64,000 nucleotides of DNA from Klebsiella sp. RHBSTW-00484 (lineage in GTDB: Bacteria; Pseudomonadota; Gammaproteobacteria; Enterobacterales; Enterobacteriaceae). Positions 34,873-43,021 of this stretch are shown one piece after another. How positions within the stretch are numbered: the stretch's first letter is position 1; every line of letters starts with the position of its first letter. The notes under the pieces were generated by a model. It did no database searches. It was not told where the DNA came from and saw only the letters and a list, made by a program, of their open reading frames with translations. Made by a program: the position numbers and the translations under genes. Location: assembly GCF_013705725.1 (NCBI RefSeq), contig NZ_CP055481.1:4278001-4342000 (forward strand). The letters are read 5' to 3'.

Positions 34873-36408
34873 TTAAACCTCGGAAGAAACATCCTGGGGC
34901 GCTAACCCCAGCCGCTCAAATGCTTCCGGCGGCGCATCGTTTTTCGCCATCAGATCACCCATTAACTCGCTAAGCTGCTGCTCAACCACCGGGTCGTACA
35001 GCGGGGCGAGCTGCCCCGGGTCCTCAGCCAGGTCGTACAGGCGGGTCTCTTTTTCCAGGAGCGACCCCGGGCCGTAGTTGTTATACATCGGCGAGGTATC
35101 GATAACCGGCACTTTCAGCAGTGGAACACCTTTGGTGAAGGGGAAAGGTGCAGCCAGCGTGGTATCCGCCAGCTCTTCGGTGCTAAAACGCGCGGTGATA
35201 TGCGTCGGCATCAGCGTGTATTGGTAAATCTCCTGCTCGCTGAGGTTTTCCGGGTAGCGGTGGTAGGTATAGCGGCCATCGGTCACGTTGACCGCCCCGC
35301 CGAAATAACCAAAGAGAATACCCTCCCGTAGCGCCCGATCCTGCGCCACAACCGGCAGCAGCGAGTGTCCTTGCATCTCCGCCGGCCTTTTCGCGCCGTG
35401 AATATCAAGGAAGGTGGCGGCAAGGTCAGGCGTCTGAGTCAGAGCCTGCCTGCGCTGCCCGGCAAAGTGCGCGTACTCAGGATGGTGAATAAACAGCGGA
35501 ATATGCGCCACCTCCTCGTACATATTCATGCGGTTTTTCGCCCAAAAGTCATGCTCGCCCAGCAGGAAACCGTGGTCGGTGGAAAGCACCAGTGCGGTAT
35601 CTTTCCACAGGTCGTGTTGATCAAAATAATCCAGCACATCGCCAAGCAGCGAATCGCACAGCGCAATTAGCCGATAGTAATTGGCGCGAAGTTCCTCGCC
35701 CTCTTCCGGTAATTCATCGACGCGACCATAGCGCGGCCAGTCAAGAACCGGCCCGGTCCAGTCGGTGTTAATCACATTATAAAAACGCTCCGGGGCGGTA
35801 AATGGCTCATGCGGATCGAAGGTTTCAATTTGTAGGAACCAGTTGTCGGCATGACGGTTAGTATCCAGAAACTCCAGGCCACGGGCAAAGCATTGCACCG
35901 AGGGAAAGTCTTTCTCTTCGCGGATATACTCCCGGTTGATGATATTGCGCGCTTTTAAATCCCGCCGTCCGTTTGAAAACTGCGAGGGATGGTATTTTTC
36001 CCGCAGGCGCTCCCAGTGCGGCTGCACCATCGCCTTCCACGGGTCGCCCTCCTGGCCGCGAATAAACTCAAACGAATCATAACGGTTATGATAGGTCGCG
36101 CCGCCATCTTCGAAATAGTGGTTATGATCGGTGATCAGATGGCTGTAGACCCCCTGCTGATACAACAGCTCAGGGAAAGAGTTATCAAAGGGCTCTAGCG
36201 GCCCCCAACTACGGTGCAAAAAACTCAGGCGACCGGTCTGCATATCGCGTCTGGCGGGCATACACGGCATGCTGCCGACATAGTGGCGATCGAACGCCAC
36301 TGAGTGCCGCGCCAGACGGTCAAAGTTCGGTGTTGGCACATGCTGGCCGCCGTAAGGCGACAGAGCCAGACGGTTCAGTGAATCAAACAGCAGGAAGACG
36401 GTACGCAT
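34873..36408 (-). CDS. Cytoplasmic sulfatase/phosphonate-monoester-hydrolase-like enzyme
   Basis: 511 aa, same superfamily. The nucleophile site is CMPAR (GSMPCMPARRDMQTGR), a C-x-P-x-R variant in which Ala replaces the usual Ser. Metal motifs FLLFDSLNRLAL and STDHGFLLGEHDFWAKNRM. No signal peptide. Its ATG overlaps the ABC ATPase stop (TAATG), so uptake and hydrolysis are coupled. Sequence differs strongly from the other sulfatase, suggesting different sulfate positions on one substrate. Confidence 0.8.
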   Translation of the reverse strand: MRTVFLLFDSLNRLALSPYGGQHVPTPNFDRLARHSVAFDRHYVGSMPCMPARRDMQTGRLSFLHRSWGPLEPFDNSFPELLYQQGVYSHLITDHNHYFEDGGATYHNRYDSFEFIRGQEGDPWKAMVQPHWERLREKYHPSQFSNGRRDLKARNIINREYIREEKDFPSVQCFARGLEFLDTNRHADNWFLQIETFDPHEPFTAPERFYNVINTDWTGPVLDWPRYGRVDELPEEGEELRANYYRLIALCDSLLGDVLDYFDQHDLWKDTALVLSTDHGFLLGEHDFWAKNRMNMYEEVAHIPLFIHHPEYAHFAGQRRQALTQTPDLAATFLDIHGAKRPAEMQGHSLLPVVAQDRALREGILFGYFGGAVNVTDGRYTYHRYPENLSEQEIYQYTLMPTHITARFSTEELADTTLAAPFPFTKGVPLLKVPVIDTSPMYNNYGPGSLLEKETRLYDLAEDPGQLAPLYDPVVEQQLSELMGDLMAKNDAPPEAFERLGLAPQDVSSEV

Positions 36409-37487
36409 TATTGCTCCTTAGTCAGGGGAATTCTTTCGCCGCTTTCGGCATCAAACAGGTGAATGTGGCGAACATCCGGCAGCAGACGGATGCTATCGCC
36501 CGGCTGGAGTTCAAGCCGCTGGCGGAAGGTGCAAGTCAGGGTTTCGCCGCCCAGACGGGCGTTGATCAGGGTTTCCACACCGGTGGGCTCGGTAACGTCA
36601 ACCTCAGCAGGCAAACCATCAGCAGAATTGAGGACAAAGTGCTCCGGTCGGATGGCGTAAATCAGCGCCCTTCCGGCAAGATGTGCCAGGTTATCCGCCA
36701 GCGGCAGAAGCAGACCGGAATCGCTGACAAAACCTTCGCCATCGTCAGAAATGCGACCGGCTACGCGGTTGATCTCCGGCGAACCAATAAATGAGGCAAC
36801 AAACAGGTTACGCGGCTGGTCGTACAGCTCCAGCGGGGTCGCCACTTGTTCAATACGCCCCTGATTCATAATGGCGATCCGATCGGCGAGGGTCATCGCT
36901 TCTATCTGATCGTGGGTCACGTAGACCATCGTGGCGTCCAGCTGTTGGTGGAGTTTTTTGATCTCAAGGCGCATATCCACCCGCAGCTTGGCATCGAGGT
37001 TCGACAGCGGCTCATCGAACAAAAAGACCTCGGGGTTGCGCACCATCGCCCGACCTATTGCCACCCGCTGGCGCTGACCACCGGAGAGCTCACGCGGATG
37101 ACGCGCCAGCAGCGGCGTAAGCTGTAGCGCTTCGGCAGTAGCGTTAACCCGCCCGGTAATTTCCTGCTTTTTCACTCCTTTGATCTTCAGCGAAAAGCCC
37201 ATGTTCTCCGCCACGCTCATATGCGGATAAAGCGCATAGCTCTGGAAAACCATGGCAATATCGCGCTCGCTGGCAGGTATCTCATTGATATCGCTCCCCT
37301 GGAGCAAAATTCGCCCATTCTCAACTTCCTCCAGCCCGGCGATCATCCGTAATAGTGTGGATTTTCCGCAGCCGGAAGGCCCGACGAGGACAATAAACTC
37401 CCGCTTTTCAATATGCAGATCGATATTCTGCAAGACCGTGACGTTGCCGTATTTCTTATTGACGCTTTCGATTGCAACCGCGCTCAT
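36408..37487 (-). CDS. MalK/UgpC-type ABC importer ATPase
   Basis: 359 aa. Walker A GPSGCGKSTLLRMIAG, signature LSGGQRQRVAIGRAMV, Walker B VFLFDEPLSNLDAKLR and the C-terminal regulatory TOBE domain of MalK-like ATPases. It drives the importer encoded immediately upstream (two permeases and a binding protein). Confidence 0.9.
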   Translation of the reverse strand: MSAVAIESVNKKYGNVTVLQNIDLHIEKREFIVLVGPSGCGKSTLLRMIAGLEEVENGRILLQGSDINEIPASERDIAMVFQSYALYPHMSVAENMGFSLKIKGVKKQEITGRVNATAEALQLTPLLARHPRELSGGQRQRVAIGRAMVRNPEVFLFDEPLSNLDAKLRVDMRLEIKKLHQQLDATMVYVTHDQIEAMTLADRIAIMNQGRIEQVATPLELYDQPRNLFVASFIGSPEINRVAGRISDDGEGFVSDSGLLLPLADNLAHLAGRALIYAIRPEHFVLNSADGLPAEVDVTEPTGVETLINARLGGETLTCTFRQRLELQPGDSIRLLPDVRHIHLFDAESGERIPLTKEQ

Positions 37488-37506
37488 TGGATTTTCCTTT
37501 TTAATG

Positions 37507-38355
37507 TCATGCCTTCACCGCGCCGGACAGTAATCCTTTGACGATAAAGCGCTGGCCCACCACGAGCAGCAGCAGTACCGGAATCGAAACCAGCAGGGAT
37601 GAAGAGGCCATTTCCGCATAGCGAATCTGTTCATTTTGCGAAAAAGCAGTGATGTATACGGGCAGAGTTCGCGCCTGCTCCGAACTGAGAATTAACGCTA
37701 TCGGAAAGTCATTCCACACAAACAGCAGCACCAGAATCGTCGTTGCGGTCATACCGGATCTAATCAGTGGTACGAAAACGTAGCGAAAGCGTTGCCAGTG
37801 GCTACAGCCGTCAACGCTGGCGGCATCCAGCAGCTCTTTGGGGATCTCGCGGGCAAACGTCACGCCCAGCCAGAGCGCCATGGGTAGCCAGGCGGCCACG
37901 CTGGCGATAATGATGGCAATCCGCGTGTCGTAGAGGCCCAACTGGCGAAAAAGATTGAACCAGGAACCCACGAAGGTCACCACCGGCAAAAGGTTGAACA
38001 GCAGGCACCAGCCAAGCAGAACCGCCCCTAACGCGGGAGGCAGCTTACGTACGGTGGTTAGCGCGTAGGCGGAAAACAGCGTCACGGCGACGATAATCGC
38101 GGTCGTGGTCAGCGTAATCACCACGCTGTTGACGAAATAAGCGCTAAACATCGAGCCGGGGTCGAATAACAGCTCACGCAAAGTATTCAGCGTCGGCGTA
38201 AACACAAAACGGGCGAGCAGAATATCGATTTGCTTTTTAAATGCGGTGCTCAATAACCAGATAAAAGGAAACAGCACCAGCACGGCGTACAACGTGATTG
38301 CGGCGCCACGACCAGCCGTAAACAACCGGGCGCGCCCGCGTAGCGATAGCAGCAT
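37507..38355 (-). CDS. ABC importer permease, MalG type
   Basis: 282-aa BPD_transp_1 permease with about six helices. The EAA loop region reads PKELLDAASVDGCSHWQRF, where the ATPase docks. Its start abuts the stop of the previous permease gene (1-nt overlap). Second half of a heterodimeric carbohydrate importer. Confidence 0.88.
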   Translation of the reverse strand: MLLSLRGRARLFTAGRGAAITLYAVLVLFPFIWLLSTAFKKQIDILLARFVFTPTLNTLRELLFDPGSMFSAYFVNSVVITLTTTAIIVAVTLFSAYALTTVRKLPPALGAVLLGWCLLFNLLPVVTFVGSWFNLFRQLGLYDTRIAIIIASVAAWLPMALWLGVTFAREIPKELLDAASVDGCSHWQRFRYVFVPLIRSGMTATTILVLLFVWNDFPIALILSSEQARTLPVYITAFSQNEQIRYAEMASSSLLVSIPVLLLLVVGQRFIVKGLLSGAVKA

Positions 38356-39272
38356 CAGCTTATCCTCCGCTTACGTAGGCTCATCAATACCACCAGCAGC
38401 AGAGCAATAATGAAGAAGGTAAACAGGGACATCACTGCTCCCAGCCCCTCACGGTCCTCAATAAAAAAGGCGCGATAAATGGAGTAGCTGACCATCTCGG
38501 TGGCAGTGCCTGGCCCGCCTTTGGTCAGCAGATAGATTTCATCAAAGACCTTGAACGAGAAGATGATGCGCAGCATCAGGGTTATCAATAACGCTGGCCA
38601 CATCATGGGTAAAATAACGAAACGCAGGCGCTGCCAGCGGCTGCAACCATCCAGTTGGGCAGCCTCCAGCACCTCGCGGGGCAACGCCTTCAGGCCCGCA
38701 AGCAGCAACAGGAAGGAAAACGGCGTCCAGTGCCAGACATCAACTACAATCACCGATAGAAACGCCAGCGATGGTGTTCCCAGCCAGTCAGGCGGCGTGA
38801 TATCCAGTTGGCTCAGCACCACGTTAAGCACCCCAGAGTCGTTGTTGAGGATCAGTCGCCACATCGCACCGATTACGATGGGAGAAATCACAATCGGCAG
38901 CAGCAGGATGGTAGTCAGTAAACGCGGCTCTTTCTTCATATCGTTAACCGCCAGCGCCAGCGCAAAACCGATAACAACTTGCAGCGTCACGGCAATAACG
39001 GAAAACGCCAGCGTATTGACCAGCCCCGGCCAGTAGTAGGGATTGACGAGAAAAGCGCGAATATTATCCAGTCCGACAAACCGGGTGACGGCGCGTCCAT
39101 CCTGCCAGCTCACCTCCTGGGTGATCAGGCTGAAAAGATGGATCACTGGGGTAACCATCAACGCGGCAATAATGACAATCAGCGGCGTCAATGCTAGCCA
39201 CGGCCACCAGTCACGACGTTGATACCGCGAATGGGCTATGGACCGGGGCACGGAGAGCGGTTGTCCAGACAT
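38355..39272 (-). CDS. ABC importer permease, MalF/UgpA type
   Basis: 305-aa BPD_transp_1 permease. The N-terminal cytosolic stretch is followed by about six helices. EAA loop PREVLEAAQLDGCSRWQRL and a typical KVFDEIYLLTKGGPG segment of sugar importers. Five nt separate it from the binding-protein gene. Confidence 0.88.
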   Translation of the reverse strand: MSGQPLSVPRSIAHSRYQRRDWWPWLALTPLIVIIAALMVTPVIHLFSLITQEVSWQDGRAVTRFVGLDNIRAFLVNPYYWPGLVNTLAFSVIAVTLQVVIGFALALAVNDMKKEPRLLTTILLLPIVISPIVIGAMWRLILNNDSGVLNVVLSQLDITPPDWLGTPSLAFLSVIVVDVWHWTPFSFLLLLAGLKALPREVLEAAQLDGCSRWQRLRFVILPMMWPALLITLMLRIIFSFKVFDEIYLLTKGGPGTATEMVSYSIYRAFFIEDREGLGAVMSLFTFFIIALLLVVLMSLRKRRIS

Positions 39273-39277
39273 AGCGA

Positions 39278-40612
39278 TTATCCTTTGCTCGCGGCATCAT
39301 CAGGCAGATCCGGCGGAAGCTGCGTTTGATAACCCGCCGCCGACAGCAGCTGATACACCTGATGTGCGGCGGTATTCAGCGCCTTCTCCGCCGACTGTTC
39401 ACCACTTAGCGCTTTGTAAAGCTGGAGCCCCAGCAGCGCGTTGATCTGGGCGGACTCCTTAACCGGGCTAATAATCTGCGCCTCGGCGGTCGCTTCCGTC
39501 AGCGCAGGTAAGAAGTTGAGCGGGTCTTTTGCAACGCCCACCAGGTCGGAACGTACCGGCACACCGCCAGATTCATACAGATATACCTGACTGGCCTGTT
39601 CTTCATACCATTTGAAGAAATCCAGCGCCGCCTGCTTGTTTGCCGCCGGAATATTCTGTGGGATACCGCCGACCCAGTGTCCTGCGGCATAAACACCCTT
39701 CGCTCCAGCGGGGTGAGGAATAACCGTGACGCCATACTTATCCGTGACGATAGAGCTATCCGGATTGCTCAGCGGGCCCCGGGCCGCCGCCACAATATTC
39801 GCCTGCGCGGCTTTCCCGGTGGCGAAAAGCTGAATTAATTCTCCTTGGGTTAACGCACCTGGATTGCTGTAACCGGCTTTTGCTATGGCGATATAGTATT
39901 TAAGCCCACGCAACGTTTCCGGGCTATTGAGGATAATATTAAAATCACCTTCGCGCGGATCCTTAAATATCCCACCACCAGCAGAGAGCAGGAAGGGGGA
40001 AATATCAAAAACGATATCCTGCGGACCACAGCGAATCAAAAAACCATATTGTCTCGGCGGCTGATGCAGTTTTTTTGTATTCTCGGTTAACTCTTCCCAG
40101 GTTTTCGGTGGGGTCAGTCCGGCCTTCTGGTAAATATCTTTGCGATAATAAAACAACTGCGGATTCGCGGTAACCGGGAAGGTATAGAGATCGCCGGATT
40201 GTTTATTGAAAACCTTGCGCGCATTGTCCCAATAAAGCGCATCGCCAAATGTCAGCACCTGCTCAGGCAGGCGATAATCGGCCTCAATGCTTTTAATCGG
40301 CGTCAAAAAACCGCCACCATAGAACTCACCTAACCAGTTGATATCTATCATAGTGATATCATAGACCCCCTCCTTCGCCCGCACCGAACTGCGAATTTTA
40401 TCGAGTAATCCGCCGTAGGGTACCGCATCGATACTGACGTTATTTCCGGTGTCTTGATTATATTTTTCGACCGTTTTTTTAAAGCCATCGAGCCATGGCG
40501 ACTGGTTGATAACGATTTTAACATTGGCCGCATAGGCCGTAGATAAGGAAGGCAACGCCAGCATAGTTAATATCGCCGCGCCGGAAATACGCAAAAAATG
40601 GTTTCTTGCCAC
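39278..40612 (-). CDS. Periplasmic oligosaccharide-type binding protein (SBP family 1)
   Basis: 444 aa from a GTG at 40612. I chose this start because GGAG lies 8 nt upstream and the product then opens with a good signal peptide (VARNHFLRISGAAILTML..., cleavage near AYA/ANVK). The longer reading from 40705 lacks a signal at its N-terminus. Features such as YDITMIDINWLGEFYGGGFL and QLFYYRKDIYQKAGL are typical of this class. First gene of the operon that ends in two sulfatases. The ligand is probably a sulfated or charged sugar. Confidence 0.8.
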   Translation of the reverse strand: MARNHFLRISGAAILTMLALPSLSTAYAANVKIVINQSPWLDGFKKTVEKYNQDTGNNVSIDAVPYGGLLDKIRSSVRAKEGVYDITMIDINWLGEFYGGGFLTPIKSIEADYRLPEQVLTFGDALYWDNARKVFNKQSGDLYTFPVTANPQLFYYRKDIYQKAGLTPPKTWEELTENTKKLHQPPRQYGFLIRCGPQDIVFDISPFLLSAGGGIFKDPREGDFNIILNSPETLRGLKYYIAIAKAGYSNPGALTQGELIQLFATGKAAQANIVAAARGPLSNPDSSIVTDKYGVTVIPHPAGAKGVYAAGHWVGGIPQNIPAANKQAALDFFKWYEEQASQVYLYESGGVPVRSDLVGVAKDPLNFLPALTEATAEAQIISPVKESAQINALLGLQLYKALSGEQSAEKALNTAAHQVYQLLSAAGYQTQLPPDLPDDAASKG

Positions 40613-40715
40613 TGGTTTTACTCCGCAAGTTACAAATCGAACAATATCTATATTCACCCCTGGTAATGCAGATAAAACTATCTTGCGGAAATAATTGCTG
40701 TCCATAACGCAGATA

Positions 40716-40728
40716 GCATAACTTATGC
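40716..40728. promoter_or_regulatory. Candidate operator upstream of the ABC/sulfatase operon
   Basis: GCATAACTTATGC is a perfect 6-bp inverted repeat around one base, 104 bp before the GTG start. Odd-centred palindromes of this size are used by some LacI proteins; the regulator gene lies 264 bp away. Confidence 0.4.
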
Positions 40729-40929
40729 GTCACATGAATATGCTAAAAAAAGAGAGTTTAGCTTTTTGTTTTATAAAGAATTTTTATTTTAGTCGCACAC
40801 ATATCCATATTATTACAATGCTTAGTGAAATAAATGATTAGGAATAATATATATCAAAAGCTGACAGGGAAAGAGCGCCAACCCTCTGCTCGCCCGGGGA
40901 TTTATGTGGTACCTTCTTACTACTTTTCT

Positions 40930-40958
40930 ATGCCGACGATGGGCTCCAGAGTCGGCAT
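40930..40958. promoter_or_regulatory. Inverted repeat just upstream of the LacI gene
   Basis: ATGCCGAC and GTCGGCAT flank a 13-nt spacer, ending 33 bp before the ATG. It could be an autoregulatory site or leader hairpin. No T-run follows, so it is not a terminator. Confidence 0.45.
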
Positions 40959-40991
40959 TGGCTCCCTGAGAACAACCCGTACCCTGACACT

Positions 40992-41981
40992 ATGAGCGAA
41001 AAAAAATGGATTAAGGCTGAGGACGTTGCCCGACTCGCAGGCGTCTCTCGTTCGGCGGTTTCCCGCACTTTTACGCCCGGCGCGTCGGTAGCGGATAAAA
41101 CCCGGCAGAAAGTTCTCGCCGCTGCGGAAACGCTCGGCTATCAGGTCAATATCATCGCCCGCACGATGATTACCGGTAGCAGCAATTTTATCGGCATCGT
41201 CACCGCCGGATTTGATAACCCGTTTCGCAGCAAGCTGCTGTCGCCGCTGGTTCACCAGCTAGCGCTCAACGGCTTTATGCCGCTGCTGATGAACGCCGAC
41301 GATCCGCAGCAGCTTGCCCCGTCGCTTAAACAGCTGCTGAGCTACCACGTCGCAGGGGTCATTATCACCTCCGGGGCACCGCCGCTGTCGCTGGCGGAAG
41401 AGTATCTGGAGCGAAAAATCCCGGTGACGCTTATCAACCGTCACGCCGACTTAACCGGCTGCGACCGCGTTTGCAGCGATAACGCCCAGGGAGCGAAACT
41501 GGTCGCCGATTTATTTACCCAGCGTCAGTGGCAACAGGCCGGGTTTATTGGCGAAAGTCTGGATAACTTCAGCACCCGGCAGCGCTACGAAGCGTTTGTC
41601 GCCCATACTCAAGGTATGGACGTTGCTGCGCATTTCTGCGAAAGCGGCGGTTATCAGGCAGGCTTTGCCGCCGCCAGGCAGCTGCTCGCCGAACATCCGC
41701 AGCTCCAGGCACTATTTTGCGCCACTGACATGCTGGCGCTCGGCGCGCTGGATGGCCTGCGGGCAGATAACCCCTCCGCGCCCCTGCCGGCGATTATTGG
41801 CTTCGATGATATCCCTCAGGCCGACTGGCAACCCTACCAGCTCACCACCGTGCAGCAGAATACCGCCCTGCTCGCCCATCACGCGGTGGATCTACTGGTC
41901 ACCAGGATCGCCAAATTCAGCCTGCCCTCGCGCCACCGCGAAGTACCAGTGAAATTAATCATTCGTCAAAGCGCAAAATGA
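40992..41981 (+). CDS. LacI-family transcriptional regulator
   Basis: 329 aa. N-terminal helix-turn-helix DVARLAGVSRSAVSRTF (about residues 11-27) and hinge helix, then a periplasmic-binding-protein-like effector domain (GFIGESLDNFSTRQRYEAF, IGFDDIPQADW). Flanked by the divergent sulfatase/ABC operon and the co-oriented phytase operon, so either or both may be targets. The perfect palindrome at 42074-42087 is the best operator candidate. Confidence 0.87.
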   Translation: MSEKKWIKAEDVARLAGVSRSAVSRTFTPGASVADKTRQKVLAAAETLGYQVNIIARTMITGSSNFIGIVTAGFDNPFRSKLLSPLVHQLALNGFMPLLMNADDPQQLAPSLKQLLSYHVAGVIITSGAPPLSLAEEYLERKIPVTLINRHADLTGCDRVCSDNAQGAKLVADLFTQRQWQQAGFIGESLDNFSTRQRYEAFVAHTQGMDVAAHFCESGGYQAGFAAARQLLAEHPQLQALFCATDMLALGALDGLRADNPSAPLPAIIGFDDIPQADWQPYQLTTVQQNTALLAHHAVDLLVTRIAKFSLPSRHREVPVKLIIRQSAK

Positions 41982-42043
41982 AAATTTCATTTTATGCAGA
42001 TGCGATCACAGAATAATCTTTAAGATCCCTCCACACTCATTTC

Positions 42044-42063
42044 GCCCTTCGGGGCTATTTTTT
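42044..42063 (+). terminator. Short UUCG terminator after the LacI gene
   Basis: GCCC-TTCG-GGGC hairpin followed by TATTTTTTA. The stem is only 4 bp but has a stable UUCG tetraloop. It could also act as an attenuator for the phytase operon. Confidence 0.5.
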
Positions 42064-42073
42064 ACACGCAAAA

Positions 42074-42087
42074 TGCACACGTGTGCA
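42074..42087. promoter_or_regulatory. Perfect 14-bp palindrome, candidate LacI-family operator
   Basis: TGCACACGTGTGCA, 16 bp before the inositol-phosphatase ATG and about 92 bp after the LacI gene. Even-centred CG palindromes are the usual LacI-family operator form. Confidence 0.6.
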
Positions 42088-42102
42088 AAATGGAGAATAA
42101 GC

Positions 42103-42912
42103 ATGAAACCTCTGGAATCAGACGCTCTGCAAGCCCGCTATCGCCTGGCCTGCGAGCTGGCTAAGGCCGGTGCGGAACTGGCTTTCGAATACTATCAACA
42201 GCGCGATCGGCTGGCGGTAGATCATAAAGGCAATGATCTACAGGACGTGGTCAGCGTCGCCGATAAGCGGGTCGAAGAGTTTGTTAAGCAACGCATTATC
42301 AGCGCGTTCCCGCAGGATGGTTTTCTTGGCGAGGAGAGCGGAACGCAGATGCCCGACGCTCGCGTGCTGTGGGTGGTCGATCCTATCGACGGCACCAGCT
42401 GCTTTCTTAACGGCCTGCATACCTGGTGTCTTTCGCTGGCTATCGTCGCCGACGGCGAACCGGTTATCGGCGTGGTGTACGACCCCAACCATCGCGAGCT
42501 GTTCCACGCTCTGAAAGGCCAGGGCGCGTGGCTCAATGACGCGCCTATCACGCCGCATCCGGCAGCCACGGTCAAAGAGGGAGTCATGGGCGTCGGCACG
42601 TCGCACCGCGTGACGCCTGCTCTCTTCCTGCCTTTCCTCGATGCGTTGCTCAGCGACGGCGGCATGTTTATCCGCAACGGCTCCGGGGCATTAATGAGCG
42701 CATGGGCGGCGGCGGGACGCTTAATCGGCTACTACGAACCGCATATGAACCCGTGGGATGGCCTGCCGGGACTGGTGCTGATGCGCGAAGCAGGCGGCCT
42801 CACCAATGACTACCTGGCAGCGGATGGCATTCGCAATGGCAACCCGCTGCTGCTGGCCAGTAAAACGCTCTACCCACAATTAAAAAACATGCTTTGCCAC
42901 CCATTACCTTAA
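42103..42912 (+). CDS. Inositol-monophosphatase-family enzyme
   Basis: 269 aa. Metal-binding motifs: GEESG (residues 76-80), WVVDPIDGTSCF (D93, D96) and the late NPWDGLPG. Start at 42103 with GGAG 7 nt upstream; the longer 42073 reading is rejected. First gene of a + operon with an organophosphate transporter and a phytase. The plausible role is to remove the last phosphate from imported inositol phosphate. IMPase-fold enzymes also act on other sugar phosphates. Confidence 0.85.
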   Translation: MKPLESDALQARYRLACELAKAGAELAFEYYQQRDRLAVDHKGNDLQDVVSVADKRVEEFVKQRIISAFPQDGFLGEESGTQMPDARVLWVVDPIDGTSCFLNGLHTWCLSLAIVADGEPVIGVVYDPNHRELFHALKGQGAWLNDAPITPHPAATVKEGVMGVGTSHRVTPALFLPFLDALLSDGGMFIRNGSGALMSAWAAAGRLIGYYEPHMNPWDGLPGLVLMREAGGLTNDYLAADGIRNGNPLLLASKTLYPQLKNMLCHPLP

Positions 42913-42998
42913 CCCGTATGGGGTCAGGCTTTATCTGATTATGTACTCTACACAACGACAATTTACCCTCAAGGATGAACCACACTAATCAGTCAGGC

Positions 42999-43013
42999 CT
43001 CCGACCTTCGGAG
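42999..43013 (+). promoter_or_regulatory. Hairpin covering the ribosome site of the MFS gene
   Basis: CTCCGA-CCT-TCGGAG forms a perfect 6-bp stem. Its 3' arm contains the GGAG that sits 8 nt before the ATG at 43022, so translation of the transporter may be reduced unless the hairpin opens. Confidence 0.45.
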
Positions 43014-43021
43014 ATAACACA

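Larger units (their letters stand above)
40613..40991. other. 379-bp divergent regulatory region, ABC/sulfatase operon and LacI gene
   Basis: AT-rich core (40730-40860) flanked by two symmetric elements, 40716-40728 and 40930-40958, listed separately. No ORF or repeat. Confidence 0.6.
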
